The position numbers and the translations under genes were made by a program. The notes beneath the pieces are model-generated. The model ran no database searches, was not told where the DNA came from, and worked only from the letters and a program-made list of their open reading frames with translations. This document shows, in pieces, positions 9,109-16,738 of a DNA stretch of 64,000 nt (its first letter is position 1; every line of letters starts with the position of its first letter). Origin of the DNA: JACMQX01 sp040385105 (GTDB lineage: Bacteria; Pseudomonadota; Gammaproteobacteria; Burkholderiales; Burkholderiaceae_C); NCBI GenBank assembly GCA_040385105.1, contig JAZKHY010000010.1, forward strand, positions 18,130 through 82,129, in the 5' to 3' direction.

Positions 9109-9141
9109 ATGATACGGCGGGCGCCTTAGGCGAAGCTGAAG
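9109..9141 (-). promoter_or_regulatory. PmrA/QseB-type box and -10 of the response-regulator operon
   Basis: On the minus strand, CTTCAG (9141-9136), 5 nt, CCTAAG (9130-9125), then 10 nt and TATCAT (9114-9109), five of six matches to the sigma-70 -10 consensus. The arrangement and the 10-nt gap equal those upstream of degQ. The gene start at 9087 follows 21 nt later. Confidence 0.6.
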
Positions 9142-9147
9142 CCGCGC

Positions 9148-9189
9148 ATACCACCGTATGGTTGCGCGCCCGGGCCATGTTTGCACAAT
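9148..9189 (+). promoter_or_regulatory. ATAC-N4-GTAT dyad + N24 + CACAAT, promoter of the second unknown paralogue
   Basis: The dyad ATACCACCGTAT occupies 9148-9159. CACAAT follows after 24 nt (9184-9189), as at 3795-3836. An outer ACCA...TGGT extension (9150-9162) is also present here. It abuts the divergent response-regulator promoter (9109-9141), so both promoters share one 144-nt spacer. The gene start lies 42 nt after CACAAT. Confidence 0.6.
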
Positions 9190-9231
9190 GAAATTCATCT
9201 TGAACATCAGCCAGCACGGACAGGATCTCAG

Positions 9232-10776
9232 ATGACCCATTCGACCAGCACTGCCACCTCGACCACGTTCAGCCCTGCGACGCTCAGCCCGCAGTCGCTG
9301 CCCACCCGGACTGAGCCTGCATCGTCAGCAACGCAACCACCACCAGACAGCGACAAGATGCAGCTTGAGCCTGGCGCGCACCTGCAGGGGCTTCCCATGG
9401 GCCAGAGCCCGGCGCAGGCGCATGAAGTTCTGCAAGCGCGGCTCTTGAGCCTTGCGCATCTGCCGGGCAGCGAGGAGATGGTGACGGAACTGATCCGGCG
9501 TCAGCCGGACGGCAAGATCGATACCCCTCCCCTTGAAGTCCTGGGTACGCCCGCAAAGCCTTTACCTGATGACAAGCAAACCATGGCATCTCCCCCGCCC
9601 GAACCGGCGCTGGAATGGTCAGACCGGCTCAGGTTGGTTGATGCGTCTGAGGGCAGCCGTCCTGCGACGCTCCAGGATTTCAATCGCCCCGTTCTGATCA
9701 GAACCAGTCAGGAATGGAGGCTGTTCATGGCTCGCGACATCAGTGTCATCCCCCACCCGGGCGGCCACGGGCAGGTCATCCGCATGTTGTCCAACCAGAT
9801 CAACGACGAATGGAGCGCGGCAATTGCCATACCGCCCGAGCTGTGGCGACGTGGCACGGAAAGGGTGCCGCACTACCTGGACCTGGCCAGAATCCATTGC
9901 CAGCCCGATGGCCGTCTGGTCTGCCGGGAGGTCAGGGCAGAGCGGTCCCACGACGAGAATCTCGGACGGCTGAGCCTGGCGGCACTTTCCCGCCTGCCTT
10001 ACGCGACACCGCTGAACCTGGGTGGGGAGACCGTCTGCCTCGTGCCGCCCCAGCCGGACCGCTGGCCGGGTATGGTGGAGGTCTTCACCCTGAATGAGAA
10101 CGCGAAGGTGCAGGAGATGTTGCCCGCGGCTTGCTGGAAGCACCCGGACGGTGTGGGCTGGACCTGGCTGTTCGAACACAAGAGCACCCCGTTGTATTAC
10201 GGACGGCCGGAAAAAGGCTCGCTGACCACCAACGACCTGGACCACCTGCGACCCAAGGACCTGCTCAGCATCAACGGCCAGAAGGTCAGGCTCGACGGGG
10301 TGCAGGGGTTTGAATTGCAGGTGACCAGCCTCGGAGAAGGCGCGCGGAGTTTCCAGGTCTCGTGGGGGCCGCAGGTGGACATCCGCTGCATCGGGCCGGG
10401 TCCGCTGACCTGGGACCGGTTTGCCGGGCTGAAACCGGGCATGCAGCTGGAATGGGTCAAGGACGACGGCAGCGTGACGGAGTGCGTGTTCCTGCGCGGG
10501 ACGTGGGCTGCGGGCCAGGCTCCTGACCCGTTCGACGAACCTGTCGACTACGTTGCACAACACAGCGACGAGATCCTGGTGGTTGTCGCGCCGGAGGTCA
10601 TGGCGGAACCGGGAGACCGTAGATATGACTTCGAGAAGACCGTCGGCGGCGGCACCGGTGCGGTGGCCGAGGTTCCGCTTGGCGAGCTGCGCTTGCCTGC
10701 CGCTGGCACCGGCGCGCTGCAAGACACGAAGCGCGCCGTCGCCGCGGAAAAACCAGGGACACCGCCCGTGCCGTGA
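9232..10776 (+). CDS. Protein of unknown function, paralogue of the 3899-5422 product
   Basis: This 514-residue protein was not recognised. The ATG at 9232 follows an AGGA ribosome site; the open frame to a TTG at 9181 would run through the promoter hexamer and is rejected. The N-terminal 45 residues are Ser/Thr/Pro-rich (MTHSTSTATSTTFSPATLS). Then come LEPGAHLQGLP, AHEVLQARLLSL, TELIRRQPDGKIDT and the conserved C-terminal half shared with the paralogue, ending at PLGELRLP near residue 490. The central part differs more between the two, by both substitutions and gaps. No transmembrane segment or catalytic motif was identified. The pair arose by duplication together with the upstream element; the RR-HK-degQ operon now lies between them. 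Confidence 0.8.
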   Translation: MTHSTSTATSTTFSPATLSPQSLPTRTEPASSATQPPPDSDKMQLEPGAHLQGLPMGQSPAQAHEVLQARLLSLAHLPGSEEMVTELIRRQPDGKIDTPPLEVLGTPAKPLPDDKQTMASPPPEPALEWSDRLRLVDASEGSRPATLQDFNRPVLIRTSQEWRLFMARDISVIPHPGGHGQVIRMLSNQINDEWSAAIAIPPELWRRGTERVPHYLDLARIHCQPDGRLVCREVRAERSHDENLGRLSLAALSRLPYATPLNLGGETVCLVPPQPDRWPGMVEVFTLNENAKVQEMLPAACWKHPDGVGWTWLFEHKSTPLYYGRPEKGSLTTNDLDHLRPKDLLSINGQKVRLDGVQGFELQVTSLGEGARSFQVSWGPQVDIRCIGPGPLTWDRFAGLKPGMQLEWVKDDGSVTECVFLRGTWAAGQAPDPFDEPVDYVAQHSDEILVVVAPEVMAEPGDRRYDFEKTVGGGTGAVAEVPLGELRLPAAGTGALQDTKRAVAAEKPGTPPVP

Positions 10777-10785
10777 ACGTCTGCC

Positions 10786-11247
10786 TCAGCCGCAGAGCGC
10801 CCGGATCTCCGGCGGTATCGGCACCGCGCGGATGCCGTTCTTTCCGTCGGTGCGCCGGGCTGCAAAGATGCGCACCTCGTCGCACTGCATGATGAGGTCA
10901 TCTCCACGCATCATCCGGTAGGCCTGCACAAAGCTCTTGTCGCGCCATTCCTTCACGCTCACATGCACCTGCAGGGTGTCGCCGTAACTGGCAGTCTTGA
11001 CGAAGCTGGAATGCGTATCCACCAGCGGTGTGCCGAAGACGCCCAGCGTCTTCTCGGTTTCATGCCAGGGCGGAACGCCGCATTCGATGAAGAAGCGGCG
11101 TGAGGCGGCATCGATCCAGCGGAAGAAATTGGGAAACCAGACAATGCCCGCAGGATCGCAGTCGCCAAACTCGACATGGACGGTGTGGACGACGGTGCGC
11201 GGTGTGTTAACAGGTGTGGATGCCGGTGTGGAGCGTGCTTCAGTCAT
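10786..11247 (-). CDS. Acyl-CoA thioesterase, 4-hydroxybenzoyl-CoA thioesterase (hotdog) family
   Basis: The 153-residue protein has the 4HBT-type active-site signature FGDCDPAGIVWFPNFFRWID (one residue per position from Phe27), including the catalytic Asp31. The family hydrolyses aromatic or short acyl-CoA thioesters in the cytosol; the exact substrate cannot be read from sequence. The ATG at 11247 is preferred. A GTG at 11271 would add eight residues and cannot be excluded, since neither has a good ribosome site. Residues 1-17 (Ser/Thr/Pro-rich) precede the fold. It lies convergent to the unknown gene ending at 10776, only 9 nt away. Confidence 0.88.
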   Translation of the reverse strand: MTEARSTPASTPVNTPRTVVHTVHVEFGDCDPAGIVWFPNFFRWIDAASRRFFIECGVPPWHETEKTLGVFGTPLVDTHSSFVKTASYGDTLQVHVSVKEWRDKSFVQAYRMMRGDDLIMQCDEVRIFAARRTDGKNGIRAVPIPPEIRALCG

Positions 11248-11282
11248 GCGGCATGTTAAGGCGAATGGCACCTACCTATGAG

Positions 11283-11324
11283 GGCTTCCCAATAAACCCC
11301 GTTCGGGCTGAGCTTGTCGAAGCC
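11283..11324. repeat. Interspersed REP-like repeat (GCTGAGCTTGTCGAAG core)
   Basis: The stretch at 11301-11324 contains GCTGAGCTTGTCGAAG, the core of a short repeat I recognise as scattered in intergenic regions of many proteobacteria. GGCTTC at 11283-11288 can pair with GAAGCC at 11319-11324. It lies between the thioesterase start and the 3' end of the next minus-strand gene (11361), where it could act as a transcript end. Family membership is from recognition; copy number in this genome is unknown. Confidence 0.6.
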
Positions 11325-11360
11325 TTGGTGTGATGCCCCGCACATCCTGGATCTGTGCGC

Positions 11361-12935
11361 TCAGGGGTTGACCCACTCCAGCTTGAAGCTGTCCGGGTTG
11401 ATCAGGCAGGAAATCACGCCTGCCGTGGTGGTGTGGGCCCAGCGGATGCCATGCTCTGCCAGGTCCTTGCGGCTGAAGTCGGCCCCGGTAAATGTGATCC
11501 AGACTTCGCCATCCTCGGCAATGGGCTGGAGGTTGCCGGTTCGTGTGACGCCGTCTTTGCCAATGACCTGCACCCGTCGTTCCGTCTCCGGCCTGTCGTT
11601 GCGCAGCTGCAGCTGGCTGGTGTCCAGCCCGCCGGAGGCTGCTGTCCCTGTGGGTTTCACCACCGCGGGTTTGCGCCAACTGGCCAGAGGGTTCCAGCTG
11701 GTCATGGCGCTGGGTCCGGGCTTTCCGGGCGATGCCTGTGGCAGCGGCATTTCCCTGGGGTAGTCGCTGGCGTCAGGCAGCTTGATTCTGTAGATGTGTC
11801 CCCTGAACTGCAGCCCGCCTTTCGCGTCACCTCGCGTGACCGCTGGCCGGGGCGGCTCCTTCCCCACATGCGCCCGAAGCAGCGCCGGCTCCAGAGGCAA
11901 AGCCGGCGAGATGTGCAGCAGGAACTTTGTCATTTCCTGCTGTGCGCTGGCCAACATGCGTGGGTCCCATTTGATGGGTGGACCCAGTTGCGTTCCCTCG
12001 GTCCGGGGATAGAACACATCCAGGGTTGTGGCGCCGTCCTGCTGCTTTGGCCGCCCGCACACCATCACCAGCAGTCCGTTGACCGGAACGATATGGTTGA
12101 GGTCGAGTTTTCGCCAGCCCTCGGCGGTGTGCGGCGTTTTGGGTTGGGTGAGGTAGTCCGAGACGATGTCGCGCAATGAAGCCGGAAATGCCAGCGTGGC
12201 GGTCAGCAGCTTGCGCAGGCCGGGTTCATCCGGCATGCCCTGCAGCAGGACCAGGTAGCCCGGAGGCACAGCGCCGGGCTTGCCGGCACGTTGCATGAAC
12301 AGGATTTCGTCGTCGCTGATATCCGCTGCATCCCGGGCCATGGTGGCGGCCAGCACATCGTGCGGGCCGGCGTCGGCGACAAAGAGCGAGGTGAACGTCC
12401 CGTCCATGTAGCCCTGATTGCCGCCCAGCAGCATGGTTGTCGTGGCGTCGTTGTAGCCTGTCCTGCCCAGGTGCGGCAAGTCAGGCATGTGGGACGAGGG
12501 CTGGAATGAATAGTGCAAGCCGAACACCTTTGTGGTTGTCATGGGCGCGTCGAACAGATCCATGGCATCGGTCACCAGTTCTGCGGTGCGGGCTGCCAGC
12601 AACCAGGAAGCGGTTTCGCCGTCAGTCACCCGCGTACCCCTGGGCAGTGGCAGGTCAGTGCCGGTGATGAGACGCCCTTTCCGGGCGCCGTCGCTCAAGC
12701 CGGCCAGTAGTTGCACGGTTTCGCCTCCCCCACTCCAGGCTGACCGGTCAGGCGCGGTGGTCGGGTGGCGCGGGGATGCCAGCGGAAGAAGCCGAGGCGG
12801 CAGGACGGGCTGGCGCTGCGCACCGAAGACCTGCATCTCGCCTGGATTGGCGCCGCTGCTGCCCGCGGCTTGCCCGGCGGCCCGGGGCGTGGGGGTCTGG
12901 GTGAGGGGTTTGTGGCCGGCCGGCGTGGACTTCAT
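11361..12935 (-). CDS. Protein of unknown function, possible secreted effector
   Basis: This 524-residue protein was not recognised and shows no evident homology to the paralogue pair nearby. The ATG at 12935 is chosen because of AGGAG just upstream; the longer frame to 13088 would run through the promoter. Residues 1-60 are Pro/Ser/Gly/Ala-rich (MKSTPAGHKPLTQTPTPRAA). A mixed globular region follows with FGLHYSFQPSSHMPDLPHLG and TTTMLLGGNQGYMDGTF. A second low-complexity Pro/Lys linker lies near residue 430, and the last 70 residues look folded (EVWITFTGADFSRKDLAEHG). There is no transmembrane segment and no Sec signal. It shares its promoter architecture with the genes at 3899 and 9232, which suggests one regulon. 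Confidence 0.75.
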   Translation of the reverse strand: MKSTPAGHKPLTQTPTPRAAGQAAGSSGANPGEMQVFGAQRQPVLPPRLLPLASPRHPTTAPDRSAWSGGGETVQLLAGLSDGARKGRLITGTDLPLPRGTRVTDGETASWLLAARTAELVTDAMDLFDAPMTTTKVFGLHYSFQPSSHMPDLPHLGRTGYNDATTTMLLGGNQGYMDGTFTSLFVADAGPHDVLAATMARDAADISDDEILFMQRAGKPGAVPPGYLVLLQGMPDEPGLRKLLTATLAFPASLRDIVSDYLTQPKTPHTAEGWRKLDLNHIVPVNGLLVMVCGRPKQQDGATTLDVFYPRTEGTQLGPPIKWDPRMLASAQQEMTKFLLHISPALPLEPALLRAHVGKEPPRPAVTRGDAKGGLQFRGHIYRIKLPDASDYPREMPLPQASPGKPGPSAMTSWNPLASWRKPAVVKPTGTAASGGLDTSQLQLRNDRPETERRVQVIGKDGVTRTGNLQPIAEDGEVWITFTGADFSRKDLAEHGIRWAHTTTAGVISCLINPDSFKLEWVNP

Positions 12936-12966
12936 GGAGCTCTCCTGAAAGCGCAAGGCTTCGGCC

Positions 12967-13008
12967 ATCGTAGGCAGCAGCACCCGGCTGCAGTAGATAC
13001 AAAGGTAT
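12967..13008 (-). promoter_or_regulatory. ATAC-N4-GTAT dyad + N24 + TACGAT, promoter of the third unknown gene
   Basis: On the minus strand, ATACCTTTGTAT (13008-12997), then exactly 24 nt, then TACGAT (12972-12967) as the -10. The dyad arms and the 24-nt spacing match the elements at 3795 and 9148, although the rest of the spacer is not conserved. The gene start at 12935 follows 31 nt later. Confidence 0.55.
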
Positions 13009-13119
13009 TTCAGCGCGCTGCCGTGGACTGCAGCGGGCCGCGGTGCCGACAGGTCCGTTTCCGGCGAGTGACGGACGTTGCGAGGCATGACAATACCGCC
13101 TCATCACGAGCTGGTATTC

Positions 13120-14343
13120 ATGCCCACCCCTTCTTTTCCCAGGCCCTTCGCGTACCTTGCGGGGGCCAACCTTGCCGCACAGTCTGCTGAACAGCTGAGC
13201 CTTGCGGCGGTCCCCATCGTGGCGGTGCTTGCCCTGGGCTCCGGCGCAGGCGAGATCGGCCTGCTGGCGGCGGTCCAGACGCTGCCGTTCCTGCTGCTGG
13301 CGATTCCACTGGGCCTGCTCGCAGACCGGACATCGCGGCGCAGCCTCATGCTGTGGTCTGAGGTGCTGCGCACACTCTCATTGGCGGGCCTGCTGGCGGC
13401 CGTGCTGCTGCAGCAGCTGTCGGTGCCGCTGCTGGCGGTGCTCGGATTTGTCGGGGCGGTAGGCACGGTGGGTTTCAGTGTGGCCGCGCCGGCGCTGGTG
13501 CCGTCGCTCGTGCCGCGCGAGCTGCTCGGGCGCGCCAACGGCCGGCTGGAGCTGGCTCGCAGCGCGGCCTATGCCGCAGGCCCCGCGCTCGCCGGCGCAC
13601 TGGTGGCCTGGGCTGGCGCATCGGCGGCCTTCGTGCTGGCGGCCATGCTGTCCGCGGGTGCTGCGCTGCTGCTGCTCGGGCTGGTTGAAGCGCCGCGTGT
13701 GCCGCCGCCGCGGCGCCATCCTTTGCATGACATCCGCGACGGTGCGCAATTCGTCTGGCGGCATGCGATGCTGCGGCCCATCCTGCTCACTGCCATTGCC
13801 TGGAACATGGCCTGGTTTGTGTTGCAGGCGGCCTATGTGCCCTATGCCGTCCGCGTGCTGGGCCTTAGCGCCGGCGGCGTGGGCACCACGCTGGCCATCT
13901 ACGGCGTGGGCATGATCGCCGGCGCCCTGGCGGCGCCGCGCCTGCTGGGCGCCATGCCGTTCGGCCGTGCCATCCAGTTTGGGCCCATGGTGTCGGTCAT
14001 GGCTGCCGCCACCATGGCGGCCACGCTGGCCGTGCCGCATCCGGCGCTGGCGGGGTGCTCGTTCTTCCTGTTCGGCTTCGGGCCCATCATCTGGACCATC
14101 ACCTCCACAACGCTGCGGCAGACCGTCACGCCTGAAGCGGCTCTGGGGCGGGTCTCGGCGATTTTCCTCACGGTGAATGCGGGCGCGCGGCCGGTCGGCG
14201 CCGCGCTCGGCGGCTTCATCGGCGCGTATTGGGGTGAGGCGGCTTGCCTGGTGCTGGCGCTGGCCGGGTTCTGCATTCAGGCCTGCATCATTGCCTTTTC
14301 GCCTGTCAGCGGGCTGAAGGAACTTCCCGCGCATGCGGGTTGA
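13120..14343 (+). CDS. MFS transporter, enterobactin-exporter-like (MFS_3) family
   Basis: The 407-residue integral membrane protein has about 11-12 hydrophobic segments. Segment 2 is followed by LGLLADRTSRRSLM, the G-x-x-x-D-R-x-x-R loop between helices 2 and 3 of major facilitators. APALVPSLVPRELLGRANG in the N-half and TLRQTVTPEAALGRVSAIF in the C-half are typical of macrolide/siderophore-type exporters. Substrate is unknown. The ATG at 13120 is adopted; an in-frame ATG at 13087 would add 11 residues, and neither has a strong ribosome site. It is divergent from the unknown gene at 12935 and converges on xdhB. Confidence 0.87.
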   Translation: MPTPSFPRPFAYLAGANLAAQSAEQLSLAAVPIVAVLALGSGAGEIGLLAAVQTLPFLLLAIPLGLLADRTSRRSLMLWSEVLRTLSLAGLLAAVLLQQLSVPLLAVLGFVGAVGTVGFSVAAPALVPSLVPRELLGRANGRLELARSAAYAAGPALAGALVAWAGASAAFVLAAMLSAGAALLLLGLVEAPRVPPPRRHPLHDIRDGAQFVWRHAMLRPILLTAIAWNMAWFVLQAAYVPYAVRVLGLSAGGVGTTLAIYGVGMIAGALAAPRLLGAMPFGRAIQFGPMVSVMAAATMAATLAVPHPALAGCSFFLFGFGPIIWTITSTTLRQTVTPEAALGRVSAIFLTVNAGARPVGAALGGFIGAYWGEAACLVLALAGFCIQACIIAFSPVSGLKELPAHAG

Positions 14344-14362
14344 GCCATCGGCGGCCCAGGTA

Positions 14363-16690
14363 TCACCGATGCACGGCCCTGAGCACGTTTTCGGCCGTGG
14401 CCGGCGCGTCCATCTCGACCGTTGATCCTGCCGCCGCACCGCTGGCGCGCGCCGCCGCCACGGCCTCGCGCAGCGCCTCCCAGACGCTGATGGCCAGCAT
14501 GAAGGGCGGCTCGCCCACGGCCTTGCTGCCGAAGACGTTGTCCTCGCGGTTGGGCTCGGGCCACAGGTCCACCTTGAAGTGTTCGGGGATGTCGCCGGTG
14601 GCCGGTATCTTGTAGGTGCTGGGCGCGTGGGTGCTCAGGTAACCCTTTGCGTTCCATACCAGCTGCTCGGTGGTGAGCCAGCCCATGCCCTGCACGAAGC
14701 CGCCTTCGATCTGCCCGATGTCGATGGCCGGGTTGATGCTGCGGCCCACGTCATGCAGGATGTCCACCTTGAGCACACGGCTCTCGCCGGTGAGGGTGTC
14801 GATGGCCACTTCAGTGCAGGCCGCGCCGTACGCAAAGTAGTAGAACGGCCGGCCGGTGAGCGTGGCCTTGTCGTAGTGGATCTTGGGCGTGCGGTAGAAG
14901 CCGTCGCTCCACAGCTGGATGCGGTTGGTGTAGGCGGTGCCCACCACGTCGGCAAAGCGCCGGGTGGCCTTGGGCGAGATGACCTGGCCGTCGGTGAACT
15001 GCACCGCGCCCGCGCCGCAGCCGTCGAGCCCCGCCACATAGGCAGCCAGGTTGTCCCGCACGTTGCGCGCGGCAAACTGCGCCGCCCGGCCGTTCAGGTC
15101 GGTGCCGCTGGAGGCGGCCGTGGCGCTGGCATTGGGCACCTTGCTGGTGTCGGCTGCGGTGGACAGCACGCTGTCAAACGGCACGCCCAGCTCGTCGGCC
15201 ACCACTTGTGCGATCTTGGTGTTCAGGCCCTGGCCCATCTCGGTGCCGCCGTGGTTTACCGTGACGCTGCCGTCGGTGTACACATGCACCAGCGCGCCGG
15301 CCTGGTTGAACTGGGTGGCGGTGAACGAGATGCCGAACTTCACGGGCGTGAGCGCGATGCCGCGCTTGATGACCGGGCTGCCCGCGTTCCATGCGGCGAT
15401 GGCATCGCGGCGCGCGCGGTAGGCGGAGGTTTCCTCCAGCTTCGCCATGAGCGGCTCAAGGATGTTGTCTTCCACCTTCATCTGGTAGTGGGTGACATTG
15501 CGCCCGTCCAGGCCATAGAGGTTGCGCCGCCGCACGTCCAGCGGGTCCAGGCCGAGGGCGCGGGCGATGTCGCCCAGGATGGTCTCGATGGCGATCACGC
15601 CCTGCGGCCCGCCAAAGCCGCGGAAGGCGGTGTGGCTCTGGGTGTTGAGCTTGCAGCGGTATGACGTGATGTCCACGTCTTCCAGGAAGTAGGCGTTGTC
15701 AGAGTGGAAGACGGCGCGGTCGGCCACCGGGCCGCTCAGGTCGGCGCTGAAGCCGCAGTTGGCGGCCAGCATCAGCTCCAGCCCGCAGAGCAGGCCGGTG
15801 CCGTCAAAGCCCACGGTGTATTCATAGGCGAAAGGGTGGCGCTTGCCGGTGACCATGAAGTCGTCGTCGCGGTCGAGGCGCAGCTTGACGGGGCGCCCGA
15901 GCTTGTGCGCCGCCAGTGCCGACCACACGGCCAGGTGCCCCGCCTGCGTTTCCTTGCCGCCGAAGCCGCCGCCCATGCGCCGGCATTCCACCCGCACCGC
16001 GTTGTTCGGGATGTGCAGCGCATGCGACACCCAGTGCTGGACTTCGCCGGGGTGCTGGGTGCTGGAGTACACCAGCCACTGGCCCTGCTCCTGCGGCAGG
16101 GCATAGGCCACCTGGCCCTCCAGGTAGAAATGCTCCTGGCCACCGACCTCGAATGCGCCATGCAGCGTGTGCGGCGCCTTGCCGATGGCCCGGGCTGCAT
16201 TGCCGCGCTGCACCCGTACCGGCGGCAGCACGAAGTTCTGCGCCTTGAGTGCCTCCTGCACCGTCAGCACGGCAGGCAGTTCCTCAATATCCAGCTTGAC
16301 CTTGCGCGCCGCACGGCGCGCCTGCATCACGGTGTCTGCCACGATGACGCCGACGACCTGGCCGATATGCTCGACCAGCGTGCTGGCGAAGATGGGCTCG
16401 TCATGCACGAAGGTGGCCAGCATCGGGTCGCCCGGGATGTCGTCATGCAGCACGATGCCGCGCACGCCCGGCATGGCCAGTGCGGCCGATGCATCCACGC
16501 CCCGGAGCTTGCCGTGGGCCACGGTGGACATGATGGGTGCGGCATGCAGTGTGCCCTTGACCTCGGGGATGTCGTCGATGTAGCTTGCGGCACCGGCCAC
16601 CTGGGCGCGCGCGCTTTCGTGCGCATGGGAGGTGCCGGCGGCCGTGCGTGCCGGGCCGGATTTGCTGATGAAAGTATCAGGAGCATTCAT
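14363..16690 (-). CDS. xdhB: Xanthine dehydrogenase, molybdenum-binding large subunit
   Basis: The 775-residue subunit carries the molybdopterin site of xanthine dehydrogenase, which hydroxylates hypoxanthine to xanthine and xanthine to urate. Recognisable are HARESARAQV-type N-terminal features (HAHESARAQVAGAASYIDD), GGGFGGKETQAG (molybdenum cofactor contact), TAFRGFGGPQG with the substrate-site Arg, and KAVGEPPFMLA with the catalytic Glu. The length fits bacterial XdhB. It is transcribed after xdhA with a 22-nt gap. No xdhC, the usual cofactor-insertion gene, follows: the next gene is the convergent MFS transporter 19 nt away. Confidence 0.96.
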   Translation of the reverse strand: MNAPDTFISKSGPARTAAGTSHAHESARAQVAGAASYIDDIPEVKGTLHAAPIMSTVAHGKLRGVDASAALAMPGVRGIVLHDDIPGDPMLATFVHDEPIFASTLVEHIGQVVGVIVADTVMQARRAARKVKLDIEELPAVLTVQEALKAQNFVLPPVRVQRGNAARAIGKAPHTLHGAFEVGGQEHFYLEGQVAYALPQEQGQWLVYSSTQHPGEVQHWVSHALHIPNNAVRVECRRMGGGFGGKETQAGHLAVWSALAAHKLGRPVKLRLDRDDDFMVTGKRHPFAYEYTVGFDGTGLLCGLELMLAANCGFSADLSGPVADRAVFHSDNAYFLEDVDITSYRCKLNTQSHTAFRGFGGPQGVIAIETILGDIARALGLDPLDVRRRNLYGLDGRNVTHYQMKVEDNILEPLMAKLEETSAYRARRDAIAAWNAGSPVIKRGIALTPVKFGISFTATQFNQAGALVHVYTDGSVTVNHGGTEMGQGLNTKIAQVVADELGVPFDSVLSTAADTSKVPNASATAASSGTDLNGRAAQFAARNVRDNLAAYVAGLDGCGAGAVQFTDGQVISPKATRRFADVVGTAYTNRIQLWSDGFYRTPKIHYDKATLTGRPFYYFAYGAACTEVAIDTLTGESRVLKVDILHDVGRSINPAIDIGQIEGGFVQGMGWLTTEQLVWNAKGYLSTHAPSTYKIPATGDIPEHFKVDLWPEPNREDNVFGSKAVGEPPFMLAISVWEALREAVAAARASGAAAGSTVEMDAPATAENVLRAVHR

Positions 16691-16711
16691 GGTCGTGACT
16701 TTCCCGTTCCT

Positions 16712-16738
16712 GTCATTCCGGGCTCGACCCGGAATCCA
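16712..16738. repeat. Short palindromic repeat overlapping the xdhA stop
   Basis: ATTCCGGG (16715-16722) and CCCGGAAT (16728-16735) form an 8-bp perfect stem with a 5-nt loop, inside the GTCATTCC...GGAATCCA type of repeat that is widespread between bacterial genes. It supplies the xdhA stop codon (complement of 16713-16715) and its last residues, and lies between the two xdh genes. Confidence 0.7.

Noticed and set aside
3899..12935. PIP/hrp boxes (TTCG-type) before the three unknown genes
   Set aside because: Only isolated TTCG words occur; no pair with the required spacing was seen, so the dyad is not a hrp box.
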